Origin: JAAYHV01 sp035268985
GTDB taxonomy: Bacteria; Bacillota; Clostridia; Peptostreptococcales; Anaerovoracaceae
Assembly: GCA_035268985.1 (NCBI GenBank)
Contig: DATFJV010000096.1
Span: 1 to 64,000 of the forward strand
Reading direction: 5' to 3'
Length of the DNA: 64,000 nt
Made by a program: the position numbers and the translations under genes. A model generated the notes under the pieces. The model saw nothing but the letters and a program-made list of their open reading frames with translations. It made no database searches and was not told where the DNA came from. Shown piece by piece: positions 45,526 through 54,956 of the stretch. Numbering within the stretch: position 1 is the stretch's first letter; every line of letters begins with the position of its first letter.

Positions 45526-46602
45526 ATGAAAAAGTTAAGTAAAATATTAGTGTTACTACTTTTGATGTCCATGACATTGATGTTGGCTAGTTGTGGAGAT
45601 TCCATTGGTGATAGATTCCAATATGATGATTTTTCGAAGTACATTACTTTGGGAGAATACAAGGGAATTGAGTATAAGGTAGCAGAAGTTGAAGTAACGG
45701 AAGAAGAAATAGAAAATCAAATTCAAGAAAACTTGCAAGCTGCCCAATTAACCAATGAACTTACTGAAGGTATAGTAAAAGCCGATGATACGGTTAATAT
45801 ATCATATGTTGGTAAATTAGATGGTGAGGCCTTCGAAGGTGGTAGTGGAGAAGACTATTCATTAGACTTGGCTAATAGTAATTTTATTGACGGATTTGCA
45901 GAAGGTTTAGTAGGTAGTACTGTTGGAGAAACGGTTGTTTTAAATCTTACTTTCCCTGAAGATTACAGCAATGAAGAACTTGCTGGCCAAGAAGTGGTTT
46001 TTGATGTAACTGTAAATTCTAGAACTATTGTAACTATACCTGAATATAATGAAGAGTTTATAAAAGAATATTCCGATTATAATACTAAAGAAGAATATGA
46101 AGAATATTTGAAGAATACAATGCTAGAAGAGAAAAAAGTATATGCAGAAAACGAAGCTAAATCAAATCTGTTCTTAGCGGTATTAGATGGATGCGAAATA
46201 ATAGAGTATCCTGAAAATGAACTTAATGAAACTTATGAAACTGCTATAAGCTCATATGAAGATCTAGCAGTAAAATATGACATGGAATATACGGAATTTG
46301 TTGAGCAAAATCTGGGAGTTAGTGTAGAGGAGTTCGAAAATCAAGCAAGCGAGTATTCTGAAACTGTTATAAAGCAAGAATTAGTAGTTTATGCTATAGC
46401 TAAGGAAGAAGAAATCACTATAACCGATGACGAATACCAAGATTTTCTAAACGAGGCTTTAGATGAAGCTGGATATGATAGAGACAGTTTTGAAGCAGCT
46501 AATGATGGTGTTGGAATTGAAGAATATGCTAAACAGAATGATTTTTATTCGAAAATGTTAATGGAAAAAATCGTTGATTTATTAGTAGAATATAGTGCAT
46601 AA
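45526..46602 (+). CDS. Trigger-factor-like FKBP peptidyl-prolyl isomerase lipoprotein
   Basis: 358 residues. A lipoprotein signal (KKLSKILVLLLLMSMTLMLASC) with lipid-anchored Cys23, then an FKBP domain (about 80-165; VNISYVGKLDGEAFEGG, FAEGLVGSTVGETVVLNLTFPEDY) and a helical C-terminal domain (about 170-355) like the chaperone arms of trigger factor. The ribosome-binding N-domain is absent, which fits a protein exported to the outer face of the membrane. Likely an extracytoplasmic foldase. This is a variant of a known clostridial group rather than the housekeeping tig gene. Confidence 0.88.
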   Translation: MKKLSKILVLLLLMSMTLMLASCGDSIGDRFQYDDFSKYITLGEYKGIEYKVAEVEVTEEEIENQIQENLQAAQLTNELTEGIVKADDTVNISYVGKLDGEAFEGGSGEDYSLDLANSNFIDGFAEGLVGSTVGETVVLNLTFPEDYSNEELAGQEVVFDVTVNSRTIVTIPEYNEEFIKEYSDYNTKEEYEEYLKNTMLEEKKVYAENEAKSNLFLAVLDGCEIIEYPENELNETYETAISSYEDLAVKYDMEYTEFVEQNLGVSVEEFENQASEYSETVIKQELVVYAIAKEEEITITDDEYQDFLNEALDEAGYDRDSFEAANDGVGIEEYAKQNDFYSKMLMEKIVDLLVEYSA

Positions 46603-46606
46603 TATT

Positions 46607-46631
46607 AAACCGGCTTTGAGCCGGTTTTTTT
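46607..46631 (+). terminator. Terminator after the lipoprotein gene
   Basis: AACCGGC (46608-46614) pairs with GCCGGTT (46620-46626), followed by a run of Ts. Confidence 0.93.
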
Positions 46632-46643
46632 ATGTAAAAAACC

Positions 46644-46672
46644 TTGTTAATACATACAATATGTAGTAAAAT
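46644..46672 (+). promoter_or_regulatory. Promoter of nrdR-cmk
   Basis: TTGTTA (46644-46649), 17 bp, TAAAAT (46667-46672). No NrdR box is obvious by eye in the remaining 48 bp. Confidence 0.55.
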
Positions 46673-46720
46673 ATTATATGTGTAGGCTTATATATAGTAT
46701 TAAGAATAGGAGTTATTGAT

Positions 46721-47188
46721 ATGAAGTGTCCATATTGTAATAGTCTTGCTACAAAGGTGATTGATTCTAGACCAGTTGAAGAAGGTTTAGCTATTAGAAG
46801 AAGAAGAGAATGCGAAAATTGTGGTAAAAGATTTACTACATTTGAAAAAATCGAAGAATCTCTTTTGGTTGTAATCAAAAGTAATGGAAAAAGAGAAAGC
46901 TTTGATAAAAATAAGATAGTCAATGGAATATTAAAGGCATGTGAAAAAACTGATGTTACATTTGAACAAATCGAAAAAATTGCCAATGATATAGAGCGTG
47001 GATTAAATAACACCATGGAAAAAGAAATTAAAAGTCAAGTAATCGGTAAGTTAATTATGGATGAACTTAAAAGGCTAGATCAAGTTGCTTATGTTAGATT
47101 TGCATCAGTTTATCATAAATTCACTGACGTGGGAACATTTGCAAGTGAAATTAACAAACTCCTAGGAGACGATAATGGTAAAAAATGA
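46721..47188 (+). CDS. nrdR: Transcriptional repressor NrdR
   Basis: 155 residues. The zinc ribbon CPYC...CENCGKRFTTFE (residues 3-40) is followed by an ATP-cone domain (about 49-139), which senses ATP/dATP to control ribonucleotide reductase genes. Full length, with the RRRREC arginine run intact. Its last 14 nt overlap cmk. No ribonucleotide reductase gene is in the window. Confidence 0.95.
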   Translation: MKCPYCNSLATKVIDSRPVEEGLAIRRRRECENCGKRFTTFEKIEESLLVVIKSNGKRESFDKNKIVNGILKACEKTDVTFEQIEKIANDIERGLNNTMEKEIKSQVIGKLIMDELKRLDQVAYVRFASVYHKFTDVGTFASEINKLLGDDNGKK

Positions 47189-47837
47189 TTTAATTAGAAT
47201 TGCCATAGATGGACCAGGGGGTGCAGGGAAGAGCACTATTGCAAAGCTTGTAGCTAAAGACTTAAATATTGAGTATATTGATACAGGCGCTATGTACAGA
47301 GCCATAGGCCTTAAAATTATTAAAGAAAACATCGATTTGAAGGATCCAAAAAGACTGGAAGTAATGTTAAATGATACAGAAATCGATTTTAATAATGAAA
47401 AAATAATTCTTGATGGTGAAGATGTAAGTTTTTTTATTAGGACTCCTGAAATTTCCATGATGGCGTCCAATTGCTCTAAGGAAGCATTAGTTAGGGAAAA
47501 ACTAGTTAAATTGCAAAGAAAAATCGGATCTAAAAAGAGCGTAGTTATGGATGGAAGAGATATAGGAACTAATGTACTAAAGGATGCAGAGCTAAAGGTG
47601 TTTTTAACAGCTGATAGTGAGGTTAGAGCAAAACGTAGATATAATGAGATGATTGAAAAAGGTGAAAAAGCCGACTATAACGAAATACTAGAGGACATTA
47701 ATAAAAGAGATTATCAAGATAGTCATAGAGAACTTAATCCACTTAAACAAGCTGAAGATGCTATACTTTTAGATACATCATATATGAGTATAAAAGAAGT
47801 TGTAAATAGCATTAAAGGGTATATAGAGAATTTATAA
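47175..47837 (+). CDS. cmk: Cytidylate kinase
   Basis: Phosphorylates CMP and dCMP. 220 residues. The P-loop is AIDGPGGAGKSTIA, followed by the CMP-binding region YIDTGAMYRA and MDGRDIGT, with the lid in RRYNEMIEKG. ATG 47175 has AGGAG upstream, inside the end of nrdR. No ispH or rpsA fusion or neighbour as seen in some Firmicutes. Confidence 0.95.
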   Translation: MVKNDLIRIAIDGPGGAGKSTIAKLVAKDLNIEYIDTGAMYRAIGLKIIKENIDLKDPKRLEVMLNDTEIDFNNEKIILDGEDVSFFIRTPEISMMASNCSKEALVREKLVKLQRKIGSKKSVVMDGRDIGTNVLKDAELKVFLTADSEVRAKRRYNEMIEKGEKADYNEILEDINKRDYQDSHRELNPLKQAEDAILLDTSYMSIKEVVNSIKGYIENL

Positions 47838-47843
47838 TTTTTG

Positions 47844-47859
47844 TAACGAATATTCGTTA
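47844..47859. promoter_or_regulatory. Perfect 16-bp palindrome before the DUF1015 gene
   Basis: TAACGAATATTCGTTA is its own reverse complement. It ends 4 nt before CGGAGGG of the next gene and follows the cmk stop. It could be a repressor operator or an RNA hairpin over the ribosome site; no factor can be named. Confidence 0.5.
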
Positions 47860-47872
47860 GAACGGAGGGAAC

Positions 47873-49114
47873 ATGGCAGTAGTAAAACCATTTAAAGGAA
47901 TCAGGCCAGGTAAGGGATACGCTGAAGAAGTTATCGCATTACCTTACGATGTAATGAACAGAGAAGAAGCTAAAGAAATGGCGCAGGAAAAAGCCAATAG
48001 TTTTTTGCACATATCAAGATCAGAAATAGATATGGAAGATAATTTAAGTCCATATGATAAAACTGTTTATGAAAAAGCAAAGTCAAATATGATGGAATTC
48101 CTAAGTAAAGGAGTGTTGGTCCAAGATGAAGAACCAAAGCTTTACATATACAGTGAAATCATGGATGGAAGAAAACAGACTGGTATAGTTGGTTGTGTAA
48201 GTGTTGATGATTATAATAACAACATTATCAAAAAACATGAATTTACTAGAGTGGAAAAAGAAATAGATAGAATCAATCATTTTGATGTATGTGATGCCAA
48301 TACAGAGCCAGTATTTTTAACATATAGAGAAAATAAAAAATTGTCAGCTATAATTGATGGATTCGTAGCAAATAATAACCCAATTTATGATTTAGTGGCT
48401 GAGGATGGAATAATTCATCAGCTTTGGAAAATAGATGACAATGATATCGTTAATTCTATAATAGAATTATTTGATGAAATTCCTGCTTTATATATAGCAG
48501 ATGGACATCATAGAACTGCTTCGGCGTGCAAAATATCAGAAAAAAGAAGGCAAGAAAATCCTAACTACACAGGAGATGAAGAATTTAATTTCTTTATGGC
48601 GGCTATATTTCCAAATACTGAGCTTAAAATATTCGATTATAATAGAGTTGTAAAAGATTTAAATGGAAATACTAAAGAAGAATTTTTTGAAGAAGTTAAG
48701 AGTGGAGGCTTTGCTATTTCTGAAAAAGGTGATAAAGAATATTATCCTAAGGAAAAACATGAATTTTCAATGTATATAGAAGGCAAGTGGTATAGTTTAA
48801 AGGCTAAAAAAGATATAATACCTGATAACATAATAGGGGCCTTGGATGTATCAATACTTCAAGAGAATTTATTGTCCCCAATTCTAGGTATAGAAGATCC
48901 TAGAACTGATAAAAGGATAGATTTTGTTGGTGGTATTAGAGGCTTAAAAGAACTTGAAAAAAGAGCAGAAGATGATATGAAATTAGGTATAGCAGTATAT
49001 CCTGTAGATATTAATGATTTGTTGTTAGTTTCTGACAATGAACTTATTATGCCTCCAAAATCCACATGGTTTGAACCTAAATTGGGAAGCGGATTATTTG
49101 TCCATAAATTATAG
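47873..49114 (+). CDS. DUF1015 (COG4198) family protein
   Basis: 413 residues, cytoplasmic. It starts VVKPFKGIRPGKGYAEEVIALPYDVMNREEA, the family hallmark, and contains YIADGHHRTASA, a His-rich motif, and FVGGIRGLKELEKR. The fold is related to ParB/sulfiredoxin-type nucleotide-binding proteins such as free-serine kinases, so a small-molecule kinase is possible but not shown. GGAGGG precedes ATG 47873. It may be read from the nrdR-cmk promoter, since only 35 bp separate the genes. Confidence 0.88.
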   Translation: MAVVKPFKGIRPGKGYAEEVIALPYDVMNREEAKEMAQEKANSFLHISRSEIDMEDNLSPYDKTVYEKAKSNMMEFLSKGVLVQDEEPKLYIYSEIMDGRKQTGIVGCVSVDDYNNNIIKKHEFTRVEKEIDRINHFDVCDANTEPVFLTYRENKKLSAIIDGFVANNNPIYDLVAEDGIIHQLWKIDDNDIVNSIIELFDEIPALYIADGHHRTASACKISEKRRQENPNYTGDEEFNFFMAAIFPNTELKIFDYNRVVKDLNGNTKEEFFEEVKSGGFAISEKGDKEYYPKEKHEFSMYIEGKWYSLKAKKDIIPDNIIGALDVSILQENLLSPILGIEDPRTDKRIDFVGGIRGLKELEKRAEDDMKLGIAVYPVDINDLLLVSDNELIMPPKSTWFEPKLGSGLFVHKL

Positions 49115-49135
49115 AAGTTTAATAATGTTTGTTTG

Positions 49136-49169
49136 TGGCCTATTACTATTGTTTTAGTAGGCCATTTTT
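49136..49169 (+). terminator. Terminator after the DUF1015 gene
   Basis: TGGCCTA (49136-49142) pairs with TAGGCCA (49158-49164), with a possible two more pairs, then TTTTT. Confidence 0.88.
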
Positions 49170-49218
49170 GTTATAATAAATTAATGTGTGTATGGTAAAT
49201 AGAAGAAAGGAATCATAA

Positions 49219-49896
49219 TTGAATATTAAAAAATTGCCAGTGGCCGAAAGGCCAGTGGAGAAACTCCTTTTAAGAGGGGCCAGTAGCTTAAGTAACTCAG
49301 AATTACTGGCATTAATAATTCATACAGGGAGTAGAGAAAAATCGGCTATTGATTTAGCCGAAGAATTGTTGTCCATAAACTTTAAAGGTTTAAGTTATAT
49401 GGGCGAACTCGCCATTGAAGACATCTTAAAAGTTAATGGTATTGGCCCACAAAAAGCTTGTGCCATTATGGCTGCCATGGAACTTGGTAATCGAATTAGT
49501 GTAGCACCTAAGTATGATAAGTTTGCAATTAAGTGTTCTGAGGATGTAGCAAATTATTATATGCCAGAGCTTAGACATAAGAAAAAAGAATATCTTAAAG
49601 CTCTGCTTTTAAATACAAAAGGTGAAGTTGAATTTTCAGAAACAATATCTGTTGGAGAATTATCAAATACAGCGGTCCATCCTAGAGAAGTATTCAATCC
49701 TGCTATTAAAAAAAGTGCAGCAGCAATAATTATTGTTCATAATCATCCTAGTGGTGACCCTACACCTAGCGATGATGATATACAGACTACTAAAAGGCTT
49801 ATTTCTGTTGGAGAGATTATAGGGATAAAGCTTTTAGATCACATAATAATTGGTGATGATAAGTATGTCAGCTTAAAAAGCATAGGGGAAATTTAA
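49219..49896 (+). CDS. radC: RadC family JAB-domain protein
   Basis: 225 residues. An N-terminal helix-hairpin-helix (KVNGIGPQKACAIMAAMELG) and a C-terminal JAB/MPN+ metalloprotease-like domain with HNHPSGDPTPSDDD. Long called a DNA repair protein, but its role is unsettled. It starts with TTG at 49219, 8 nt after AGAAAGG; no nearby ATG keeps the conserved LPVAERPVEKLL start. In many Firmicutes radC sits next to maf and mreB; here maf is 10 kb away and a MinD-like gene follows directly. Confidence 0.93.
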   Translation: MNIKKLPVAERPVEKLLLRGASSLSNSELLALIIHTGSREKSAIDLAEELLSINFKGLSYMGELAIEDILKVNGIGPQKACAIMAAMELGNRISVAPKYDKFAIKCSEDVANYYMPELRHKKKEYLKALLLNTKGEVEFSETISVGELSNTAVHPREVFNPAIKKSAAAIIIVHNHPSGDPTPSDDDIQTTKRLISVGEIIGIKLLDHIIIGDDKYVSLKSIGEI

Positions 49897-49909
49897 TTTT
49901 GGAGGTATC

Positions 49910-50632
49910 ATGAGCAAAGTAATACTGGTAGCATCGGGAAAAGGCGGAACAGGTAAAACTATGTTTTCTGTTAATTTGGGATGCATATTATCAAGCTTAG
50001 GGAAAAATGTTGTTATAATTGATCTTGATATGGGTATGAGAAATCTAGATATGTATCTAGGGCTAGAAGGAAAAGTAGTTTATGATACTTATGATGCTTT
50101 AAAAGGTGTTTGTAGGACAAGGCAGGCGCTTATAAAAGATGATAAATTCAAGAACCTTTCAATCATAGCAGCCTCTCCCATTAATGATTTGAAATCTATA
50201 CCAAAAGAAAGCGCAACAATACTTTTTAAGGAACTAAAACAACGTTTTGATTATGTTATTATTGATGGCCCCCCTGGCGTTGGTAGTAATCTGGAGCTAG
50301 TGGCGGGTTATGCTGATGCGGGTATAGTAGTATTGACTCCAGATTATGCAGCCATACGAGATGCAGACAGCGTAGAGGCTTTTCTTAGAAAAAATAGAGT
50401 AAAAGATAGATACTATGTAATAAATAAGGCCGTATTACAATTGGAAAAGAGGGGTTTAGAAGTTAGATTTGATGAAATAGATTCCATGATTAAAGCAAAA
50501 CCACTAGGTGCGATTGCTTATGATGAAAATATTCATATCTCCACAAATATGGGTGTCCCAATTGTTAGTAAGAAAAATGCATATATAACAAAAAATTTTT
50601 TAAAGATAGCAAATAGAATTATAGAAGATTAG
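49910..50632 (+). CDS. MinD/ParA-like ATPase
   Basis: 240 residues. Deviant Walker A GKGGTGKTMFSVNLG, IIDLDMGMRNLDMYLG and IIDGPPGVG. The MRNLD segment is a MinD trait, but the protein ends at ANRIIED without the amphipathic membrane-targeting helix that MinD carries after about residue 250. minC and minE are absent. It could be a MinD paralog, an FlhG-like protein or another ParA-family positioning ATPase. GGAGG precedes ATG 49910. Its stop codon is within the terminator stem. Confidence 0.85.
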   Translation: MSKVILVASGKGGTGKTMFSVNLGCILSSLGKNVVIIDLDMGMRNLDMYLGLEGKVVYDTYDALKGVCRTRQALIKDDKFKNLSIIAASPINDLKSIPKESATILFKELKQRFDYVIIDGPPGVGSNLELVAGYADAGIVVLTPDYAAIRDADSVEAFLRKNRVKDRYYVINKAVLQLEKRGLEVRFDEIDSMIKAKPLGAIAYDENIHISTNMGVPIVSKKNAYITKNFLKIANRIIED

Positions 50633-50663
50633 GGAAGTTGTATACTTCCCTATAATTATTTTC
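50631..50663 (+). terminator. Terminator after the MinD-like gene
   Basis: AGGGAAGT (50631-50638) pairs with ACTTCCCT (50644-50651), then an AT-rich tail with four Ts. It overlaps the stop codon. Confidence 0.8.
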
Positions 50664-50671
50664 AACTTGCC

Positions 50672-50700
50672 TTGACTATATTAGCATTTAATATTATAAT
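50672..50700 (+). promoter_or_regulatory. Promoter of rny
   Basis: TTGACT (50672-50677), 17 bp, TATAAT (50695-50700). This gives an AT-rich 5' leader of about 95 nt. Confidence 0.8.
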
Positions 50701-50800
50701 AACGTAGTATGCATGAATATAATTATGAATTATTAATATAAAATTAACATAAATTAATATATAATTGGATACAATATAATATGAAAGGATGGTAATATAC

Positions 50801-52354
50801 ATGTCACACATGTCACCAATGTTATTATCACTCATTGTAGGTATTATTGCTTTAGTCTTTGGACTATTAATCGGATATATTGTTAGAAAGAATGTAGGCG
50901 AAAAACAGATAGGAAGTGCTGAATTAAAGGCGAAAAACTTAATATTGGATGCTGAAAACAATGCCGAAACGATAAAAAAAGAAAAAATCATTGAAGCCAA
51001 GGAAGAAGCACATAAAATACGCAATGATGTTGATAAAGAAGTTAGAGAAAGAAGAAACGAAATACAAAAATCTGAAAGACGTTTGTTTCAAAAAGAAGAA
51101 AGCGTTGACAGAAAGTTAGATAATATTGAAAAAAGAGAAAACAACTTAACTAAAAAAGAAAAGAGCTTAGAAGAGAAGGATAAAGAAATTGAAACATTTA
51201 TAGAAAAGCAGATTGAAGAATTAGAAAAGATATCTGGTTATACTAGGGATGAAGCAAAAGACATCCTTTTGAAAGAGTTGGAAAAAGATATTAGACATGA
51301 TGCATCAGTTTTAATCAAAGAAATCGAAACTGAGGCGAAGGAAGAAGCTAATAAAAAAGCTAATGAAATAATCATAGGGGCAATTCAAAGATGCGCAGCA
51401 GACCATGTGGCTGAATCAACAGTTTCAGTAGTTCCATTACCTAATGATGAAATGAAGGGTAGAATCATTGGCAGAGAAGGTAGAAATATTAGAGCAATTG
51501 AAACATTAACAGGAATAGATTTAATAATTGATGATACTCCAGAAGCAGTAATTCTATCAGGATTTGATCCAGTTAGAAGAGAGATTGCAAGACTCACTTT
51601 GGAAAAATTAATAGTAGATGGAAGAATACATCCAGCAAGAATAGAAGAGATGGTTAACAAATCTACTAAAGAGGTTAATAATATTATTAAAGAGGAAGGT
51701 GAACAGGCTTGTTTCGAAACAGGAGTTCATAATCTTCATCCGGAATTAGTAAAACTCTTAGGTAGACTAAAATATAGAACTTCTTATGGACAAAATGCAC
51801 TAAAACATTCGATAGAGGTTTCCCATTTGGCAGGTCTGATGGCTTCAGAATTGGGATTTGACTCTAGAATGGCAAAGAGAGCTGGTCTATTACATGATAT
51901 AGGTAAGGCAATGGATCATGAAGTTGAGGGTACACACGTTGAAATAGGTGTTAATATATGTAAGAAATATAAAGAATCTGGCAAAGTAATAAATGCGATA
52001 GCTGCTCATCATGGAGATGTTGAACCAAATACTTTAGAAGCAGTACTAATTGCAGCTTCGGATGCTTTATCAGCTGCTAGACCTGGAGCAAGGAGAGAAA
52101 CTCTTGATTCATATATAAAAAGACTAGAAAAACTTGAGGAAATAGCAAATACAACTAATGGAGTAGACAAATCATATGCTATACAAGCAGGAAGAGAAAT
52201 AAGAATTGCAGTGAAGCCTGACCAAGTTAAAGATGATGAAGTGGCGATTCTTGCAAGAGATATATCTAAAAAAATAGAAGAAGAGCTTGAATATCCAGGA
52301 CATATAAAAGTAAATGTTATAAGGGAAACTCGAGCGATAGACTATGCTAAATAG
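50801..52354 (+). CDS. rny: Ribonuclease Y
   Basis: Membrane-anchored endoribonuclease for mRNA decay. 517 residues from ATG 50801: N-terminal membrane helix ([19 protein letters not shown]), a long charged coiled coil (about 40-180), KH domain ([19 protein letters not shown]), and HD domain with [13 protein letters not shown] and [18 protein letters not shown] lies 9-12 nt before 50801; an ATG at 50789 is within this ribosome region. Full length compared with Firmicutes RNase Y (about 520). Confidence 0.95.
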   Translation: MSHMSPMLLSLIVGIIALVFGLLIGYIVRKNVGEKQIGSAELKAKNLILDAENNAETIKKEKIIEAKEEAHKIRNDVDKEVRERRNEIQKSERRLFQKEESVDRKLDNIEKRENNLTKKEKSLEEKDKEIETFIEKQIEELEKISGYTRDEAKDILLKELEKDIRHDASVLIKEIETEAKEEANKKANEIIIGAIQRCAADHVAESTVSVVPLPNDEMKGRIIGREGRNIRAIETLTGIDLIIDDTPEAVILSGFDPVRREIARLTLEKLIVDGRIHPARIEEMVNKSTKEVNNIIKEEGEQACFETGVHNLHPELVKLLGRLKYRTSYGQNALKHSIEVSHLAGLMASELGFDSRMAKRAGLLHDIGKAMDHEVEGTHVEIGVNICKKYKESGKVINAIAAHHGDVEPNTLEAVLIAASDALSAARPGARRETLDSYIKRLEKLEEIANTTNGVDKSYAIQAGREIRIAVKPDQVKDDEVAILARDISKKIEEELEYPGHIKVNVIRETRAIDYAK

Positions 52355-52361
52355 TTATTTC

Positions 52362-52390
52362 AAACTCCTCAGCTTTTGAGGGGTTTGTTT
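52362..52390 (+). terminator. Terminator after rny
   Basis: AAACTCCTC (52362-52370) pairs with GAGGGGTTT (52378-52386), one T-G pair, then GTTT. The tail is short, so some read-through into the MATE gene is likely. Confidence 0.75.
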
Positions 52391-52404
52391 AATAGAGGTG
52401 AAAG

Positions 52405-53769
52405 TTGTTTTATTCTAATAGCTCATTAATTGATAATAATGATTTTAGAAAAAAACTGTTGGTACTTGCAATACCTATAGTTTTACAAAACTTAATAGCA
52501 GTTTTACTCAATCTAATTGATGTACTTATGATAGGAATAATTGGAGAAAAGGAATTAGCGGCAGTAGGTGCCTCCATGCAACTTGTTATGGTAATTATAG
52601 TTAGCATATTTGGTTTTTATAGCGGGTCTTCTGTACATGTTGCTCAATACTTTGGTGTAAAAAACATACCTGCAATTAGAAAAATAATGGGTATAGATTA
52701 CGTTTTTGGTTTAATCTTTTCCAGTTTAGCCATGGTTTTATGCTTAGTCTTTCCTGAATTTTTATTAGGTCTGTTTACGGATGATGATTATGTAATAAGA
52801 GTCGGTGCAGAATATTTAAGCATAATATCGTTAGCATTTCCTTTAATTGCCATATCCTTTAATATAGCTTTTAATTCCAGGGCGGTACAAAGACTTAAGG
52901 CTGTTACTATAATTAATATTGTTGCTATAGTAACAAATACATTTCTTAATTATTGTCTTATTTATGGAAAGTTTATATTTCCTGAATTAGGCGTAAAAGG
53001 TGCAGCAATCGCAACAGTAATTGCAAGATCTGGAGAGTGTTTTGCTCTTTTAATATATATATATGCTAGCAAAGACCATCCTTTTAAAGCAAATATAAAG
53101 GAGCTCTTTTCTTTTGATAAAATTATGATAATTAAAATATTTAAAACAACTTGGCCAGTATTGATAAATGAGTCTGGGTGGTCGGCAACTACTGCTTTAA
53201 TATTTGCAGCTTACGGCAGGATTGGGCCAGTAGCTCTAGCAGTAATGCAAGTGGTCAATGTGGTGGTTGAACTTTTCATGGCATTTTTCATGGGACTTGG
53301 TAACGCTTCAGCAGTAATAATTGGTGAAGCTCTTGGAAGAGGCGAAACAAATATAGCCTTTGAATATTCAAAGAATTCTTTAAAATATGCATGGATAATG
53401 AGCATAATTTCAACAATTTTGGTAGTATTAATAAGGCCCTTGGTGGCCGATGTTTACAATTTTAATAATTATACAACTAAAGTGTTATTAGTTACTCTAT
53501 TAACCTATTCATTTACTCTTGTATTTAGAGAAATTTCATATATGCTAATTTGTGGAATTTTAAGAGCTGGGGGAGATACTTTTTATTGCATGGCAGGTGA
53601 AGTTGGTATAAATATATTAATAGAAGTACCAGTTGCTTTTTTAAGTATTACCTTATTTGGAATGCCGTTACACATAGCTGTAATTTTAGTAGGTCTAGGA
53701 GAAGTTATAAAAACAGTTGTATTTTATCGTAGATATTATACAAAAAAATGGTTGAATAAATTAATATAA
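52405..53769 (+). CDS. MATE family efflux transporter
   Basis: 454 residues with 12 membrane segments in two halves. [28 protein letters not shown] is the usual N-terminal motif, and [27 protein letters not shown] lies in the second half. Drug or metabolite export driven by Na+ or H+ is expected; substrate unknown. It starts with TTG at 52405, 4 nt after GAGGTG. Its stop overlaps the region of the next gene, so it is coupled to the cysteine desulfurase. Confidence 0.92.
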   Translation: MFYSNSSLIDNNDFRKKLLVLAIPIVLQNLIAVLLNLIDVLMIGIIGEKELAAVGASMQLVMVIIVSIFGFYSGSSVHVAQYFGVKNIPAIRKIMGIDYVFGLIFSSLAMVLCLVFPEFLLGLFTDDDYVIRVGAEYLSIISLAFPLIAISFNIAFNSRAVQRLKAVTIINIVAIVTNTFLNYCLIYGKFIFPELGVKGAAIATVIARSGECFALLIYIYASKDHPFKANIKELFSFDKIMIIKIFKTTWPVLINESGWSATTALIFAAYGRIGPVALAVMQVVNVVVELFMAFFMGLGNASAVIIGEALGRGETNIAFEYSKNSLKYAWIMSIISTILVVLIRPLVADVYNFNNYTTKVLLVTLLTYSFTLVFREISYMLICGILRAGGDTFYCMAGEVGINILIEVPVAFLSITLFGMPLHIAVILVGLGEVIKTVVFYRRYYTKKWLNKLI

Positions 53770-53780
53770 TGGAGGAGAAA

Positions 53781-54947
53781 TTGATATATTTAGATAATGC
53801 GGCGACAAGTAGACAATATGATGAGGTTATTGAAAAAATATATGAAATTAGTAAAAATTCATATGGTAATCCATCATCCTTACATTCATATGGTTTGAAA
53901 TCTGAAAAATTAATAAATAGTGCTAGAAAACAAATTGTTGATATATCAGGCTTTTATGGCGGAATATATACAGCTTCGGGGACAGAAGCAGCTAATTTGG
54001 CAATTTTTTCATCCAAAAATAAAAGAAGACACAGAAAAAAATACATAACAACTAAAATAGAGCATCCTGCAGTTTTAGAAAGTATGAAAAAGCATGAGGA
54101 AGATGGCAATAAAGTGATATATTTAGATGTTGATAAATTTGGGTTAGTCAATTTGAAGCAGTTTGAAAATGAATTGGATGAAAATACTGCATTGGTTAGT
54201 ATTATGACTGTCAACAATGAAACGGGAACTATACAACCTATAAATGAAATTAGTAAGATTATTAAAGTTAAGAATCCAGAAACAATTTTTCATACTGATG
54301 CTGTGCAAGCCTTTGGCAAAATCATGGTTAATGATATAAAGGCAGATATGATGTCCATAAGTGGACATAAATTCCACGGACCAAATGGTATTGGGATGTT
54401 GTTATTTAACAAAAATGTTAATTTTAAAAACTTTATCCATGGTGGAGGACAAGAAAATGGTATCAGATCCGGTACTGAAAATTTCCCATCATCGGTGGGA
54501 ATGTCTATGGCAGCTAAAATTTCGTACGAAGATTTTGAATCAAAGAGTAAATCGATTAAAGAATTAAACAATTATTTATATAGAGGTTTAAGTGAGGAAA
54601 TAAGTGAAATTAGATTAAATGGCGAAAGTATCATTGGAGAAGGAATTAATGACTATGGAAAAAGATGTTCATCAATACTAAATGTTTCTTTCTTGGGTAC
54701 TAGAGGAGAAGTTATCTTGCATACTTTAGAGCAGGATGAAATATATATATCTACAGGTTCTGCTTGTTCTTCTAATAAAAAGGGTAAAAGTCATGTACTC
54801 AGTAGTATGGGATTAAATAATAAAGAAATCGAAGGTGCAATCAGATTTGGTTTTTCTGAATTTAACACCTTAGATGAAATGGATATCGTTATTGATCGAA
54901 TGGCAAAAGCTGTTAAAAGATTTAGAAAACTAGGTAGCTATAGATAG
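53781..54947 (+). CDS. Cysteine desulfurase (NifS/IscS-like)
   Basis: PLP enzyme that moves sulfur from cysteine to acceptor proteins. 388 residues. PLP Lys is in SISGHKFHGPNGIG, and the persulfide Cys is in STGSACSSNKKGKSH. TTG at 53781 is chosen as start because it gives MIYLDNAAT, the standard N-terminus, 3-4 nt after GGAGGAG; an ATG at 53769 is upstream but lies before that ribosome site. It directly precedes thiI, so it most likely donates sulfur for 4-thiouridine in tRNA. Confidence 0.93.
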   Translation: MIYLDNAATSRQYDEVIEKIYEISKNSYGNPSSLHSYGLKSEKLINSARKQIVDISGFYGGIYTASGTEAANLAIFSSKNKRRHRKKYITTKIEHPAVLESMKKHEEDGNKVIYLDVDKFGLVNLKQFENELDENTALVSIMTVNNETGTIQPINEISKIIKVKNPETIFHTDAVQAFGKIMVNDIKADMMSISGHKFHGPNGIGMLLFNKNVNFKNFIHGGGQENGIRSGTENFPSSVGMSMAAKISYEDFESKSKSIKELNNYLYRGLSEEISEIRLNGESIIGEGINDYGKRCSSILNVSFLGTRGEVILHTLEQDEIYISTGSACSSNKKGKSHVLSSMGLNNKEIEGAIRFGFSEFNTLDEMDIVIDRMAKAVKRFRKLGSYR

Positions 54948-54956
54948 GAGGAAAAT

